DNA of 64,000 nt from Cohnella hashimotonis. GTDB lineage: Bacteria; Bacillota; Bacilli; Paenibacillales; Paenibacillaceae. The position numbers and the translations under genes were made by a program. A model generated the notes under the pieces. It did no database searches and was not told where the DNA came from. It worked only from the letters and a program-made list of their open reading frames with translations. The DNA is taken from assembly GCF_030014955.1 (NCBI RefSeq), contig NZ_JAGRPV010000001.1, positions 2,046,001 through 2,110,000 on the forward strand. The letters run 5' to 3'. Position 1 is the stretch's first letter. Every line of letters begins with the position of its first letter. Below are positions 1 to 7,719 of this stretch, in pieces.

Positions 1-447
1 GCGATCCGCGCGCAGGCGTACGATATCGTTCTTAACGGCTATGAAGTCGGCGGCGGCTCGATGCGGATTTACCGCCGCGAAGTGCAAGAGAAGATGTTCT
101 CGGCGCTTGGCTTCACGCTCGAAGAAGCGAAGGAACGCTTCGGCTTCTTCCTCGACGCGTTCGACTACGGCACGCCGCCGCACGGCGGCATCGCCTTCGG
201 CCTCGACCGCCTGATCATGCTGCTGACCGGCCGCACGAACCTGCGCGAGACGATCGCCTTCCCGAAGACGGCGAGCGCGACGGATCTGCTGACGGACGCG
301 CCTTCGGGCGTCGAGCACAAGCAGCTCGAGGACCTGCACATTCGCCTCTCGGCCAAAGCCCTCGCCGCCCAAGCGAAGGCAGCCGCGCCGGCCGAGCAGT
401 CCGAATCCGAAGCCGGCGGCGAAGAGCCGGCTGCCGCCAAGGAATAA
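1..447 (+). CDS. aspS: Aspartyl-tRNA synthetase, C-terminal part (gene starts before the window)
   Basis: The reading frame is open from base 1 and ends at 447, giving the last 148 residues of a class II aminoacyl-tRNA synthetase that charges tRNA-Asp. The class II motif 3 region is visible as [16 protein letters not shown], with its conserved arginine, followed by the AspS-typical stretch [17 protein letters not shown]. The last 35 residues or so are an Ala/Glu-rich tail, common in this family in Paenibacillaceae. It is followed after 32 bases by tcdA, the same order as in Bacillus (aspS-yrvM), so the two are probably co-transcribed. The start lies upstream of this window. Confidence 0.96.
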   Translation, partial: AIRAQAYDIVLNGYEVGGGSMRIYRREVQEKMFSALGFTLEEAKERFGFFLDAFDYGTPPHGGIAFGLDRLIMLLTGRTNLRETIAFPKTASATDLLTDAPSGVEHKQLEDLHIRLSAKALAAQAKAAAPAEQSESEAGGEEPAAAKE

Positions 448-479
448 CCGGATCTTAAGGCCAAGGGAGGAGCGATCCT

Positions 480-1238
480 ATGCTGCACCAGTTCTCGCGC
501 ACGGAGCTAGCCATCGGACCCGAGGGACTCGAAACGCTTAAGGGGAGCACGGTCGCCGTGCTCGGGATCGGGGGCGTCGGCGGCATCGCCGCCGAGGCGC
601 TCGCCCGGTCGGGTATCGGGCGTATCATCCTCATCGACAAGGACGTCGTGGACATCACCAACGTCAACCGGCAGATCCACGCGCTCACGACGACCGTCGG
701 CCAGCCGAAGGCCGAGCTGATGCGCGACCGTATCAAGCTGATCAACCCCGAATGCGACGCGCTCGCGCTCAAGATGTTTTACACCGAGGAGACGTACGAA
801 GAGCTGTTCAAGTATCCGCTCGACTATGTGGTCGACGCTTCCGACACGATCTCTTACAAGATTCACTTGATCAAGCAATGTCTTGAGCGGCGCATTCCGA
901 TCATCTCGAGTATGGGCGCGGCCAACAAAACGGATCCGAGCCGGTTCCAGGTCGCGGACATCTCCAAGACGACTGTCGATCCGATCGCGCGCGTCATCCG
1001 CACCAAGCTGCGCAAAGAGGGCATTAAAAAGGGCGTCAAGGTCGTCTTCTCCACGGAGGATCCGATCAAGCCGCGGGAAGACGTGACCCAGCGAATCGTG
1101 CCGGATACGGCGCCGAAGGAAATCCGCAAAGCGCAGCAGCCGCCGTCCAGCAACGCCTTCGTGCCGCCTGTCGCCGGGCTTATCATGGTGAGCGTCGTAT
1201 TCCGCGAATTGGTAGAGGCGGGCAGAACCAAAGAATAG
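480..1238 (+). CDS. tcdA: tRNA threonylcarbamoyladenosine dehydratase (ThiF/E1-like)
   Basis: A 252-residue E1-like enzyme that, by family, uses ATP to cyclise the t6A base at position 37 of ANN-decoding tRNAs to ct6A. The nucleotide-binding loop GIGGVGG lies at residues 29-35, followed by the ThiF-type acidic and NRQ segment (DKDVVDITNVNRQ, 53-65). A DASDT segment comes next, as in the TcdA/YrvM subfamily. The ATG at 480 follows an AGGGAGGAG ribosome binding site. Length and position behind aspS match Bacillus yrvM. A hairpin terminator follows at 1281-1330. Confidence 0.93.
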   Translation: MLHQFSRTELAIGPEGLETLKGSTVAVLGIGGVGGIAAEALARSGIGRIILIDKDVVDITNVNRQIHALTTTVGQPKAELMRDRIKLINPECDALALKMFYTEETYEELFKYPLDYVVDASDTISYKIHLIKQCLERRIPIISSMGAANKTDPSRFQVADISKTTVDPIARVIRTKLRKEGIKKGVKVVFSTEDPIKPREDVTQRIVPDTAPKEIRKAQQPPSSNAFVPPVAGLIMVSVVFRELVEAGRTKE

Positions 1239-1280
1239 TTATTGTCATTCATTAACCAAACCGGAAAGCAGGAAGACCAT

Positions 1281-1330
1281 AGCCTTTTGCGGACGCCTTG
1301 ATTCGGCGGTTCGCAGAAGGCTTTTTGCTT
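1281..1330 (+). terminator. Rho-independent terminator after aspS-tcdA
   Basis: AGCCTTTTGCGGACGCC pairs with GGCGGTTCGCAGAAGGCT across a short loop, with one or two mismatches, and is followed by a T-rich run (TTTTTGCTTTT). It closes the aspS-tcdA unit and isolates the spore-coat genes that follow. Confidence 0.75.
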
Positions 1331-1403
1331 TTCCGGTAAAAGAAAGGGATTGTCCGCAGCCGATTTTTCACGCCTGGCGCCCATTTGTGCCATTGTCCCT
1401 GTC

Positions 1404-1429
1404 ACTCCGCAGTTGTCCTTCATACACTG
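1404..1429 (+). promoter_or_regulatory. Possible sporulation (sigma K/E-type) promoter
   Basis: An AC at 1404-1405 is separated by 15 bases from CATACACTG (1421-1429). This resembles the mother-cell late-sporulation pattern of an AC-centred -35 and a CATAnnnTA -10. The predicted transcript would start about 12-15 bases before the AGGTGTAGAG ribosome-binding region of the CotG-like gene. It deviates at the last -10 position (TG for TA), so the call is tentative. Confidence 0.35.
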
Positions 1430-1460
1430 GATCATCCTTGTCGCATGGAGGTGTAGAGTC

Positions 1461-1931
1461 ATGAGCAAGCAATCGTCCGCCAACAAGAAAAACGTGCTGC
1501 TCTCATCCGGCTACGGCAAGCTGCATCCCAAAAAGCGCCGTAAGCACCCTAAAAAATGCGGCTGCAAGCCGCATCGGAAGCATCGCGACGACCACCACAG
1601 CCATCGCAGCCATCATAGTCACCGGAGCCACCGAAGCCAACACCATTCGCGCTCTGGCGCGGCACCTGTCCGTCCGGAGCCGATCGATCCGGTCGGGGAA
1701 GGGCTCGGCGGTCTCGGGGGCCTTGGCGGTCTCGGCGGGCTTGGCAGTCTTGAAGGCGGTCTCGGCTGGGGAGGAGAAAACGGTGGGAGTTCGCTCGGCG
1801 GACTCGGCGGAATCGGCGGTCTCGGCGAACCGGGATCCGGCCGCGACGGCGACCATCACTCGTATTCGGGCTCGCATTCGCACCGTTCCGCAAGGACGGC
1901 ATCCGCAAAACGCGGACGAAAAAATCGCTAA
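1461..1931 (+). CDS. CotG-like His/Ser/Arg- and Gly-rich putative spore coat protein
   Basis: 156 residues of low-complexity protein. Residues 15-35 are Lys/Arg-rich (HPKKRRKHPKKCGCKPH). Next comes a His-Ser-Arg block of repeated HRSH units (about 40-57), then a GLGGLGGLGG-type glycine-leucine run, and a second His/Ser/Arg block near the C-terminus. Tandem basic-Ser-His repeats are the hallmark of CotG, the coat protein phosphorylated by CotH in Bacillus, and a cotH gene follows 308 bases downstream. I see no enzymatic motif. The ATG at 1461 follows GGAGGTG; the frame is open further upstream without a comparable site. It could instead be another coat or morphogenetic protein, since composition rather than alignment supports the call. 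Confidence 0.6.
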   Translation: MSKQSSANKKNVLLSSGYGKLHPKKRRKHPKKCGCKPHRKHRDDHHSHRSHHSHRSHRSQHHSRSGAAPVRPEPIDPVGEGLGGLGGLGGLGGLGSLEGGLGWGGENGGSSLGGLGGIGGLGEPGSGRDGDHHSYSGSHSHRSARTASAKRGRKNR

Positions 1932-2028
1932 AAGCAATATTAAGCGCGAATGTCACGAAGCTGTCGCACGGGGACTGTCTAAAACGTTCGCTGAAAACGA
2001 TGCGAAAGCTGAATGAAGCCGGACTAGT

Positions 2029-2078
2029 CAAGCGGTACGCAGCAGAGGCCCCCTGCTGCGTACCGCTTGCGTTTTGGG
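2029..2078 (+). terminator. Strong hairpin after the CotG-like gene
   Basis: CAAGCGGTACGCAGCAG (2029-2045) and CTGCTGCGTACCGCTTG (2053-2069) form a perfect 17-bp stem with a 7-base loop, followed by CGTTTTGGG. The T-run is short, but the stem is very stable. It separates the CotG-like gene from cotH, so they are probably separate transcripts. Confidence 0.7.
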
Positions 2079-2239
2079 CTATACAGCTCGCGATCCGGTA
2101 ACGGTGCGTTCGCTTCTTTCCAACTTCCTCTCAATCGACGGATCCTTAATGACGGCAATGAACCGTCACGTTCGCCTGCCGCCCGAATAGGCTGTCGATA
2201 ATCCTACAGGGCGTGCGGCCCGAAGCGGAGGCGAAGCCC

Positions 2240-3283
2240 GTGCCATTGCCCGTCAGAATGCTGCGCATCTCGGAACGTCATCTGAACGAAATGGAGAATA
2301 ATCTATGGAACGGGCGCTTCGTTCCCGCTGCAATCGAGGGATGGCATGCCGGCGCCGCGTCTGTCGGCGTCCGCTACAGAGGCGGACATACGCGCGCCTA
2401 TCCGAAGCGGTCGTTCGAAGTCGCCTCGTCCCAGGGAACTCGCCATTACAATGCCGAGCTCGACGATCCTTCAATGATCCGCAACGCGCTGTCGTTTTGG
2501 TTTCTGGAGCGCATCGGATTGCCCAGCCCTTCAGCCCGTCACGTGCTCCTTGCGCTTAACGGGGCACCGCTCGGCGTTTACTTGGAGATCGAAGCGGTGG
2601 ACGACGACTTTTTTCGCAAAAGGGGGCTGCGTGCCTCGAGTTTGTTTTATGCGGTCAACGACCGCGCGGACTTTAGACCGGCTCCGCGAGCGTCGTTGCT
2701 GGACGGCTATGAATACCGTTTCGGCGGACGCGGCGGGCGGGAACGGCTGCGCGGGTTTATCGCCGGCCTTCACAGCCGGAGATCGGCTGCAAAGACAGCT
2801 GCTTACTTGTCGTCACGTCTTGATATCGACAATTACTTGCGATGGCTGGGCGGTGCCGTTCTCACTGGCAATTACGACGGCTTCGACCAGAACTACGCAA
2901 TCTACCAGAACCGGGCAACCGGCCGTTGGTCGATGGTCCCGTGGGATTATGAGGGAACTTGGGGACGGAATTGCTTCGGAAAATCCATCGGCGCGGACCT
3001 TGTTGAGATCGGGGGCTACAATTCGCTGACGCGGAAGCTGCTGGGCCATCCGCCCTTTAAAAAGCGATATAAAGATTTACTTCGGGTGTTGCTTGGGAAC
3101 GCCTTCACGGAGCGTTCGATCATGCCGCGAGCTGAGAAGCTGCACCGGGAGATCGCCCCTTATATGCGAGCGGAACGGCTTGCGCGCGGCGCTTATGCCG
3201 GCTTCTCCGGGGAATTGAAGACGATTCGTGAATACATTCGAGACAGGCGAGCCATATTGATTCGGGATTTGAAGAGACTGTAA
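2240..3283 (+). CDS. cotH: CotH-family spore coat protein kinase
   Basis: About 347 residues matching CotH along their whole length. CotH is an atypical kinase that phosphorylates coat proteins such as CotB and CotG in the mother cell. Family landmarks are YRGGHTR near the N-terminus, LSFWFLERIGLPSPSA, NGAPLGVYLEIE, the segment NYDGFDQNYAIY, and the metal/catalytic segment PWDYEGTWGRN, in which both acidic positions of the active site are kept. I chose GTG 2240 because GGAGGCG sits 8 bases upstream; a GTG at 2213 is also in frame but has a weak site. The CotG-like gene lies directly upstream. In Bacillus this position between yrvM and rarA holds no coat genes. Confidence 0.9.
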   Translation: MPLPVRMLRISERHLNEMENNLWNGRFVPAAIEGWHAGAASVGVRYRGGHTRAYPKRSFEVASSQGTRHYNAELDDPSMIRNALSFWFLERIGLPSPSARHVLLALNGAPLGVYLEIEAVDDDFFRKRGLRASSLFYAVNDRADFRPAPRASLLDGYEYRFGGRGGRERLRGFIAGLHSRRSAAKTAAYLSSRLDIDNYLRWLGGAVLTGNYDGFDQNYAIYQNRATGRWSMVPWDYEGTWGRNCFGKSIGADLVEIGGYNSLTRKLLGHPPFKKRYKDLLRVLLGNAFTERSIMPRAEKLHREIAPYMRAERLARGAYAGFSGELKTIREYIRDRRAILIRDLKRL

Positions 3284-3384
3284 CTCTTATTCCGGCAGCA
3301 TATTGCAGGAACGTTCGTTCCCCTGTCGCTTCCGATTACGCCTCGCGTCTGGTAAAATGAAGGCGTGGGAAAGGCGGGAATACG

Positions 3385-4701
3385 ATGGATTTATTCAGCT
3401 ACGGAGAAGAAAAGCGACCGACTGCCAGGCTGTTGGCCGATCGGATGCGGCCGGAGTCGCTCGACGAATATATCGGCCAGGAACATATCGTAGGGCCGGG
3501 CAAGCTGCTGCGCAGAGCGATCGAAGGAGACGCGGTCACGTCGATCTTGCTGTTCGGCCCGCCCGGATCGGGTAAGACGACGCTCGCGCATATTATCTCC
3601 AAGCGAACGGAAGGCGACTTTGTCCGTCTTAACGCGGTGGACGCTTCCGTGAAGGACGTGCGGGAGGTTATCGAGCAGGCGGAGCGCAACAAGAACATGT
3701 ACGGCCGCAAGACGATCCTGTTCCTGGACGAGGTTCACCGGTTTAACAGCGCGCGGCAGGATGCCCTGCTGCCCGCCGTCGAGAAAGGCATTATCGTGTT
3801 CATCGGGGCAACGACGGAAAATCCGTATCATTCGGTCAACGGTGCCCTCTTGTCCCGCTCGACGCTGTTCCGGCTTGAGGCGCTTACGAAGGCGCACTCG
3901 CTTGCGGCGATGCGGCGGGCGATCGCCGATCCGGGCAAAGGGCTTGGCTTTATGAAGCTTCAGGTCGACGAGGAAGCGCTGGACCATATCGCGTCGATGG
4001 CGAACGGCGATATCCGGCGCGCGCTGACGGCGCTGGAGCTGGCGGCGGTGACGACGCCGTCCGAGCCCGACGGCTCCGTCCGCGTGACGCTCGAGGTGGC
4101 GGAAGAGTCGATTCGCCAGCCCACGATTCAGGCGGACGAGTCGACGCAGTACGACGTGCTCTCGGCCTTTCACAAGAGCGTACGCGGGTCGAGCGATGCG
4201 GCGCTGTATTGGTTTTTGTACGCGGTCGAGCGGCTCGGCATGGATCCGATGACGTTCCTGCGGCGTCTGACGGTCGCATGCAGCGAGGACATCGGCCTGG
4301 CCAACCCGCAGGCCATGGTACAGGCGGTAAGCGCGATGGAGGCGTATCACCGTATCGGATGGCCCGAATCGAAGTACATCGTCGCCCAGGCGATCCTGTT
4401 TGCGGTCGAGAGTCCGAAGTCCAATGCCATCGCAGTGACGATCGGCAAGATCGAAGCGTCGTTCGAGCTTACCAAGTCGGCCGAGGTGCCGATGCATCTG
4501 CGCGACGGCCATTACGGCGGGGCCAAGAAGCTCGGACATGTAGGGTATAAGTATCCGCACGATTTTCCCGGACACTACGTGGACCAGCAATATTTGCCCG
4601 AAAAGCTGAAAAAACGGGCATTTTACGAGGCGACCGCGCAAGGGATGGAAGAGCGAATCCGTACGAATCAATTGCGCCGAAGGAAGACGGAGCGAACATG
4701 A
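3385..4701 (+). CDS. rarA: Replication-associated recombination protein A (AAA+ ATPase)
   Basis: 438 residues of a RarA/MgsA (WRNIP1-type) clamp-loader-like ATPase that acts at stalled replication forks. The N-terminus has the RarA signature LADRMRPESLDEYIGQ. Walker A GPPGSGKT is at about residues 58-65 and Walker B FLDEVHRF at about 113-120. Sensor 1 (GATTENPYHSVN) and the C-terminal tetramerisation region, with the typical HLRDGHYGGAKKLGHVGYKYPHD box, are complete. ATG 3385 follows GGCGGG. It is the yrvN equivalent, normally next to tcdA. Confidence 0.95.
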   Translation: MDLFSYGEEKRPTARLLADRMRPESLDEYIGQEHIVGPGKLLRRAIEGDAVTSILLFGPPGSGKTTLAHIISKRTEGDFVRLNAVDASVKDVREVIEQAERNKNMYGRKTILFLDEVHRFNSARQDALLPAVEKGIIVFIGATTENPYHSVNGALLSRSTLFRLEALTKAHSLAAMRRAIADPGKGLGFMKLQVDEEALDHIASMANGDIRRALTALELAAVTTPSEPDGSVRVTLEVAEESIRQPTIQADESTQYDVLSAFHKSVRGSSDAALYWFLYAVERLGMDPMTFLRRLTVACSEDIGLANPQAMVQAVSAMEAYHRIGWPESKYIVAQAILFAVESPKSNAIAVTIGKIEASFELTKSAEVPMHLRDGHYGGAKKLGHVGYKYPHDFPGHYVDQQYLPEKLKKRAFYEATAQGMEERIRTNQLRRRKTERT

Positions 4702-4984
4702 GATAGCTTGCTGCAACGAATTCGGACAAGCAGACAAGCCCGAACCGCTGCCAATCGGCCGCTATTCGGGATATGAGGCCTTTACGGGGCGTTCAAGCGG
4801 CATAGAAGCGGATTCAGAGCCGGGTGGACCGCTTCTTCTCCCGTTTTCGGCCCGATGCTGCGTTTGACTCGGCAACCGAACATCGACTAAGCTTAGAATA
4901 TTAATTGGAACGTTGACTCGTTATCCATGTGTTTTGAATTTAAAGGAGGTGCACCTGTTCTCCGTCTCGGGGGGCAGGGACAAT
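4702..4984. other. Intergenic region with a weak hairpin
   Basis: This is 283 bases with no convincing gene. A short inverted repeat, AGAAGCGG/CCGCTTCT (4804-4811 with 4829-4836), may terminate rarA, but it has only a weak T-run. TTGACT and TAGAAT hexamers occur upstream of the next gene at an unsuitable spacing (24 bases). I looked for a magnesium (M-box) leader in front of the CNNM-type gene and do not recognise one. Confidence 0.4.
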
Positions 4985-6325
4985 TTGGAAGGTGACCCTT
5001 TTCCGGTTGCGGTGAATTTAATTCTGATCCTCGTTTTGGTGTTCCTGAACGGCTTTTTCGTCGCGGCAGAGTTCGCGATGGTCAAAGTCCGCGGCTCCCG
5101 CATCGATACGCTCGTGCAGGAGGGGAACGCCCGCGCGCGCTTCGCTTCGCATTTGACCTCACATTTGGACGCTTATCTGTCCGCGTGCCAGCTCGGCATT
5201 ACCTTGGCCTCCCTGGGTTTAGGCTGGATCGGCGAACCGGCGATTGCCGACACGATCGAGCCGCTATTCGTAGCGGTTGGTCTGCCCGAATCCTGGATCC
5301 ATCCGATTTCCTTCGTCATTGCCTTTACGCTGATTACCGTGCTTCATATCGTGCTCGGCGAGCTTGCGCCCAAGACGCTGGCGATCCGCCAGGCGGAGAA
5401 AATTACGCTTTGGACCGCAGCCCCGCTCATTTTTTTCGCTCGTATCATGAATCCGTTCATTTGGCTGCTTAACGGGATGGCGGGCGGCCTGCTCCGCCTG
5501 TTCGGCATCGCGCCTGCGTCCGAATCTTCTTCCGCGCATACGGAAGAGGAGATTCGCATTCTCATGAAGGAAAGTCACGAGAGCGGCATTATCGACAAGA
5601 CGGAGCTTGCGTTGATGGACAATATTTTCGACTTTGCGGATACGAACGCACGGGAGATCATGATACCCCGCACGGAGATGGTATGCTTGTACGCGAACCA
5701 TCCGTTCGAGGCGAACAAGGCCATAGCGCTCAAGGAAATGCACACCCGTTATCCGCTGTGCGACGACGACAAGGACGATATTATCGGTTTTATTCATATC
5801 AAGGATCTGCTGAAGCTGCCTGACAACGCCGTGCACGATATCCGCGAACTGGTCCGTCCGATGACGACCGTGCCGGAGAGCATGCCGATCAGCACGCTGC
5901 TCAAGATGATGCAAAAGCGCAAGACCCAGATCGCGATTCTAATCGACGAGTATGGCGGCACGTCAGGGCTCGTCACGCTTGAGGACATCATGGAAGAACT
6001 GGTGGGCGAGATTCAGGATGAGTTCGACGAGGAGCGCCCGGAAATGGAGCGTCTTGACGAATATACCTACTCGGTGAGCGGCCTCGTTTTGATCGACGAG
6101 ATCAACTCGGAGTTCCATCTCGATATTCCTTCGGACGATTACGATACGATCGGCGGCTGGATGTACTCCCAGATCGAGATTCCACCGCGCAAATACCAGA
6201 CGATTGAGCTCGAATCCGGCTACCGTTTCGTCGTCACGGAGATCGACAATCTTCGGGTGTCGCGGATCTCGATCATTCGTCCCGAGGCGTATGAAGGCCA
6301 TTCGCCGCTGCAGGCATCGGGTTAA
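4985..6325 (+). CDS. CNNM/HlyC-CorC family membrane protein (DUF21 + CBS pair + CorC_HlyC)
   Basis: About 446 residues. The N-terminal DUF21/CNNM domain has four membrane segments (VNLILILVLVFLNGFFVAAEFAMVKV; ACQLGITLASLGLGWIGEPA; a segment around PISFVIAFTLITVLHIVLGE; and one around the later GGLLRLFG region). Then come a CBS pair (EIMIPRTEMV; IAILIDEYGGTSGLVTLEDIMEELVGEI, quoted in part) and a C-terminal CorC/HlyC domain. Relatives are implicated in Mg2+ or other cation efflux. The TTG at 4985 gives the usual MEGDP-like N-terminus. The frame is open further upstream and a stronger AAAGGAGG lies at 4942-4949 before non-ATG codons, so the start is uncertain. Confidence 0.88.
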   Translation: MEGDPFPVAVNLILILVLVFLNGFFVAAEFAMVKVRGSRIDTLVQEGNARARFASHLTSHLDAYLSACQLGITLASLGLGWIGEPAIADTIEPLFVAVGLPESWIHPISFVIAFTLITVLHIVLGELAPKTLAIRQAEKITLWTAAPLIFFARIMNPFIWLLNGMAGGLLRLFGIAPASESSSAHTEEEIRILMKESHESGIIDKTELALMDNIFDFADTNAREIMIPRTEMVCLYANHPFEANKAIALKEMHTRYPLCDDDKDDIIGFIHIKDLLKLPDNAVHDIRELVRPMTTVPESMPISTLLKMMQKRKTQIAILIDEYGGTSGLVTLEDIMEELVGEIQDEFDEERPEMERLDEYTYSVSGLVLIDEINSEFHLDIPSDDYDTIGGWMYSQIEIPPRKYQTIELESGYRFVVTEIDNLRVSRISIIRPEAYEGHSPLQASG

Positions 6326-6393
6326 AGCAGTCATTCTCAAGGGAATAGAGCCTTAACTATATATATTCGATAGTCGGTTGCAAAGCATGCGCC

Positions 6394-6431
6394 GCCGTTC
6401 GTTCCCCATAGCGGGAGCGAGCGGCTTTTTT
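6394..6431 (+). terminator. Rho-independent terminator after the CNNM gene
   Basis: GCCGTTCGTTCCC pairs with GGGAGCGAGCGGC (13 pairs, two of them G-T) around a 6-base loop, followed directly by six T. It ends the plus-strand gene and lies between two convergent units. Confidence 0.85.
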
Positions 6432-6558
6432 GCATGCGGTCAGGTTAAGCAGCTTGGTGGTGCCGAATAACGGTTCCTGCGTCCACGCGCAAATCGGATT
6501 CGGCGAATTGTGCGCAAATAACCGCATCTGTGTCCGCCCGCTGGCTGCGTCCGCGGTC

Positions 6559-7719
6559 TCACACATTAGTTCTGCGCAAGTGCACGAGCATGAATCCCGC
6601 AGCCGCGATCAGGGCGGAGACGGCGCCGGTCCGGAACACGGTGGCAAGGCCGTACGCGTCAAACAGCGCGCCGCCGACGGTGCCGGCAATGAGCCCGGCG
6701 ATTCCCGTCCACACGACGCTGAACAGCGCCTGGCCGGACGATCGATAGGCGTCGCTGACGATGGACTGCATGTAACGGAGCGCCGTGATGTAGTAAATGC
6801 CGAACGTCACGCTGTGCATGGCTTGGACAGCGATGAATCCAGCCGGTTCGTGGATGACGCTGATGAGAGCAAGCCTGACCGCGTAGAGCAGACTGGCGAT
6901 CGCAAGCAGGGGAAGCTCCTTGAAGCGGTTGCCATAGCGAGCGAGCAGAAAAAAGATGGGGATCTCGCTGGCAGCCGACGCAAGCCAGGCGTACCCGATC
7001 AAGTCGTCGCTTGCCCCAAGATCGCGCATCGCTACGCCGAGGAAGCCCTCGTTCATCCGATGGGCGATCGATACGAATGCGACGAGCAGGAAAAACATCA
7101 GCGTGTCCCCGCGTTTGATGATGTCGACCAGTCCGCCGAAGCGGAATTTGCCGACCTTGGATTGAAAATCGGCGAGGCCCAGCGAAATGAGGAGAGACAC
7201 GCACACAGTGCCTAGAGCGAGCCACAGGGTCCAGTCGGAGCCTGTCTGCTTGAGCACATAACCGAATACGAGCGAGCACACCGCAAAGCCGAGCGAGCCG
7301 AACATGCGGATCGAGGCGAAGCTGCGTTTCATCGTGCTCGCGGCAAGCAGGGACATGCTGTCCATCATCGCGTTCACCGGCGTCTGGAACAAATACATAA
7401 GTGCCATGATCAGCGAGATATGCACGAATTCTTTTTGCGGCAGCAGTAGGGCTAGAGCGACGATCTGACCGATGAAGATCAGGTTCAGCACGCGGCGCAG
7501 GCCTTGCGTCTTGTCGCTGATGATGCCGGCCAACAGATTGGCGAATATCGACATCATCGGTCCGACCGAATAGACGGCGCCGATCTGCAGCTTGGTGAAG
7601 CCGAGGTCGTAAAAATATAAGGGGAAAAACGTCGCGATAAGCGTCTGCGTGGCGTAGTTGAAAAAGTGAAGACTGCGCAGAACGGTAAGTTGGGATGAAA
7701 AAAAATTCGGTCGGTTCAT
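6559..7719 (-). CDS. Major facilitator superfamily transporter
   Basis: A 386-residue, roughly 12-segment membrane protein of the MFS_1/LacY-like nucleoside- or sugar-transporter type (PF12832-like, with FFPLYFYDLGFTKLQIG early on). The loop 2-3 motif appears as GIISDKTQGLRR. The substrate cannot be read from sequence. The ATG at 7719 overlaps the TGA of the upstream MATE-like gene (ATGA), and GGAGAGG precedes it by about 9 bases; both fix this start. Translational coupling suggests the two transporters are made together. A 25-residue upstream extension in the same frame has no ribosome-binding support. Confidence 0.85.
   Translation of the reverse strand: MNRPNFFSSQLTVLRSLHFFNYATQTLIATFFPLYFYDLGFTKLQIGAVYSVGPMMSIFANLLAGIISDKTQGLRRVLNLIFIGQIVALALLLPQKEFVHISLIMALMYLFQTPVNAMMDSMSLLAASTMKRSFASIRMFGSLGFAVCSLVFGYVLKQTGSDWTLWLALGTVCVSLLISLGLADFQSKVGKFRFGGLVDIIKRGDTLMFFLLVAFVSIAHRMNEGFLGVAMRDLGASDDLIGYAWLASAASEIPIFFLLARYGNRFKELPLLAIASLLYAVRLALISVIHEPAGFIAVQAMHSVTFGIYYITALRYMQSIVSDAYRSSGQALFSVVWTGIAGLIAGTVGGALFDAYGLATVFRTGAVSALIAAAGFMLVHLRRTNV

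Noticed and set aside
3391..4737. Minus-strand open frame of 448 codons across rarA
   Set aside because: Antisense shadow of rarA; it lacks recognisable protein features while the plus strand carries Walker motifs.
4702..4984. M-box (magnesium) riboswitch before the CNNM-type gene
   Set aside because: No multi-helix core of the required length; only one short hairpin is visible.
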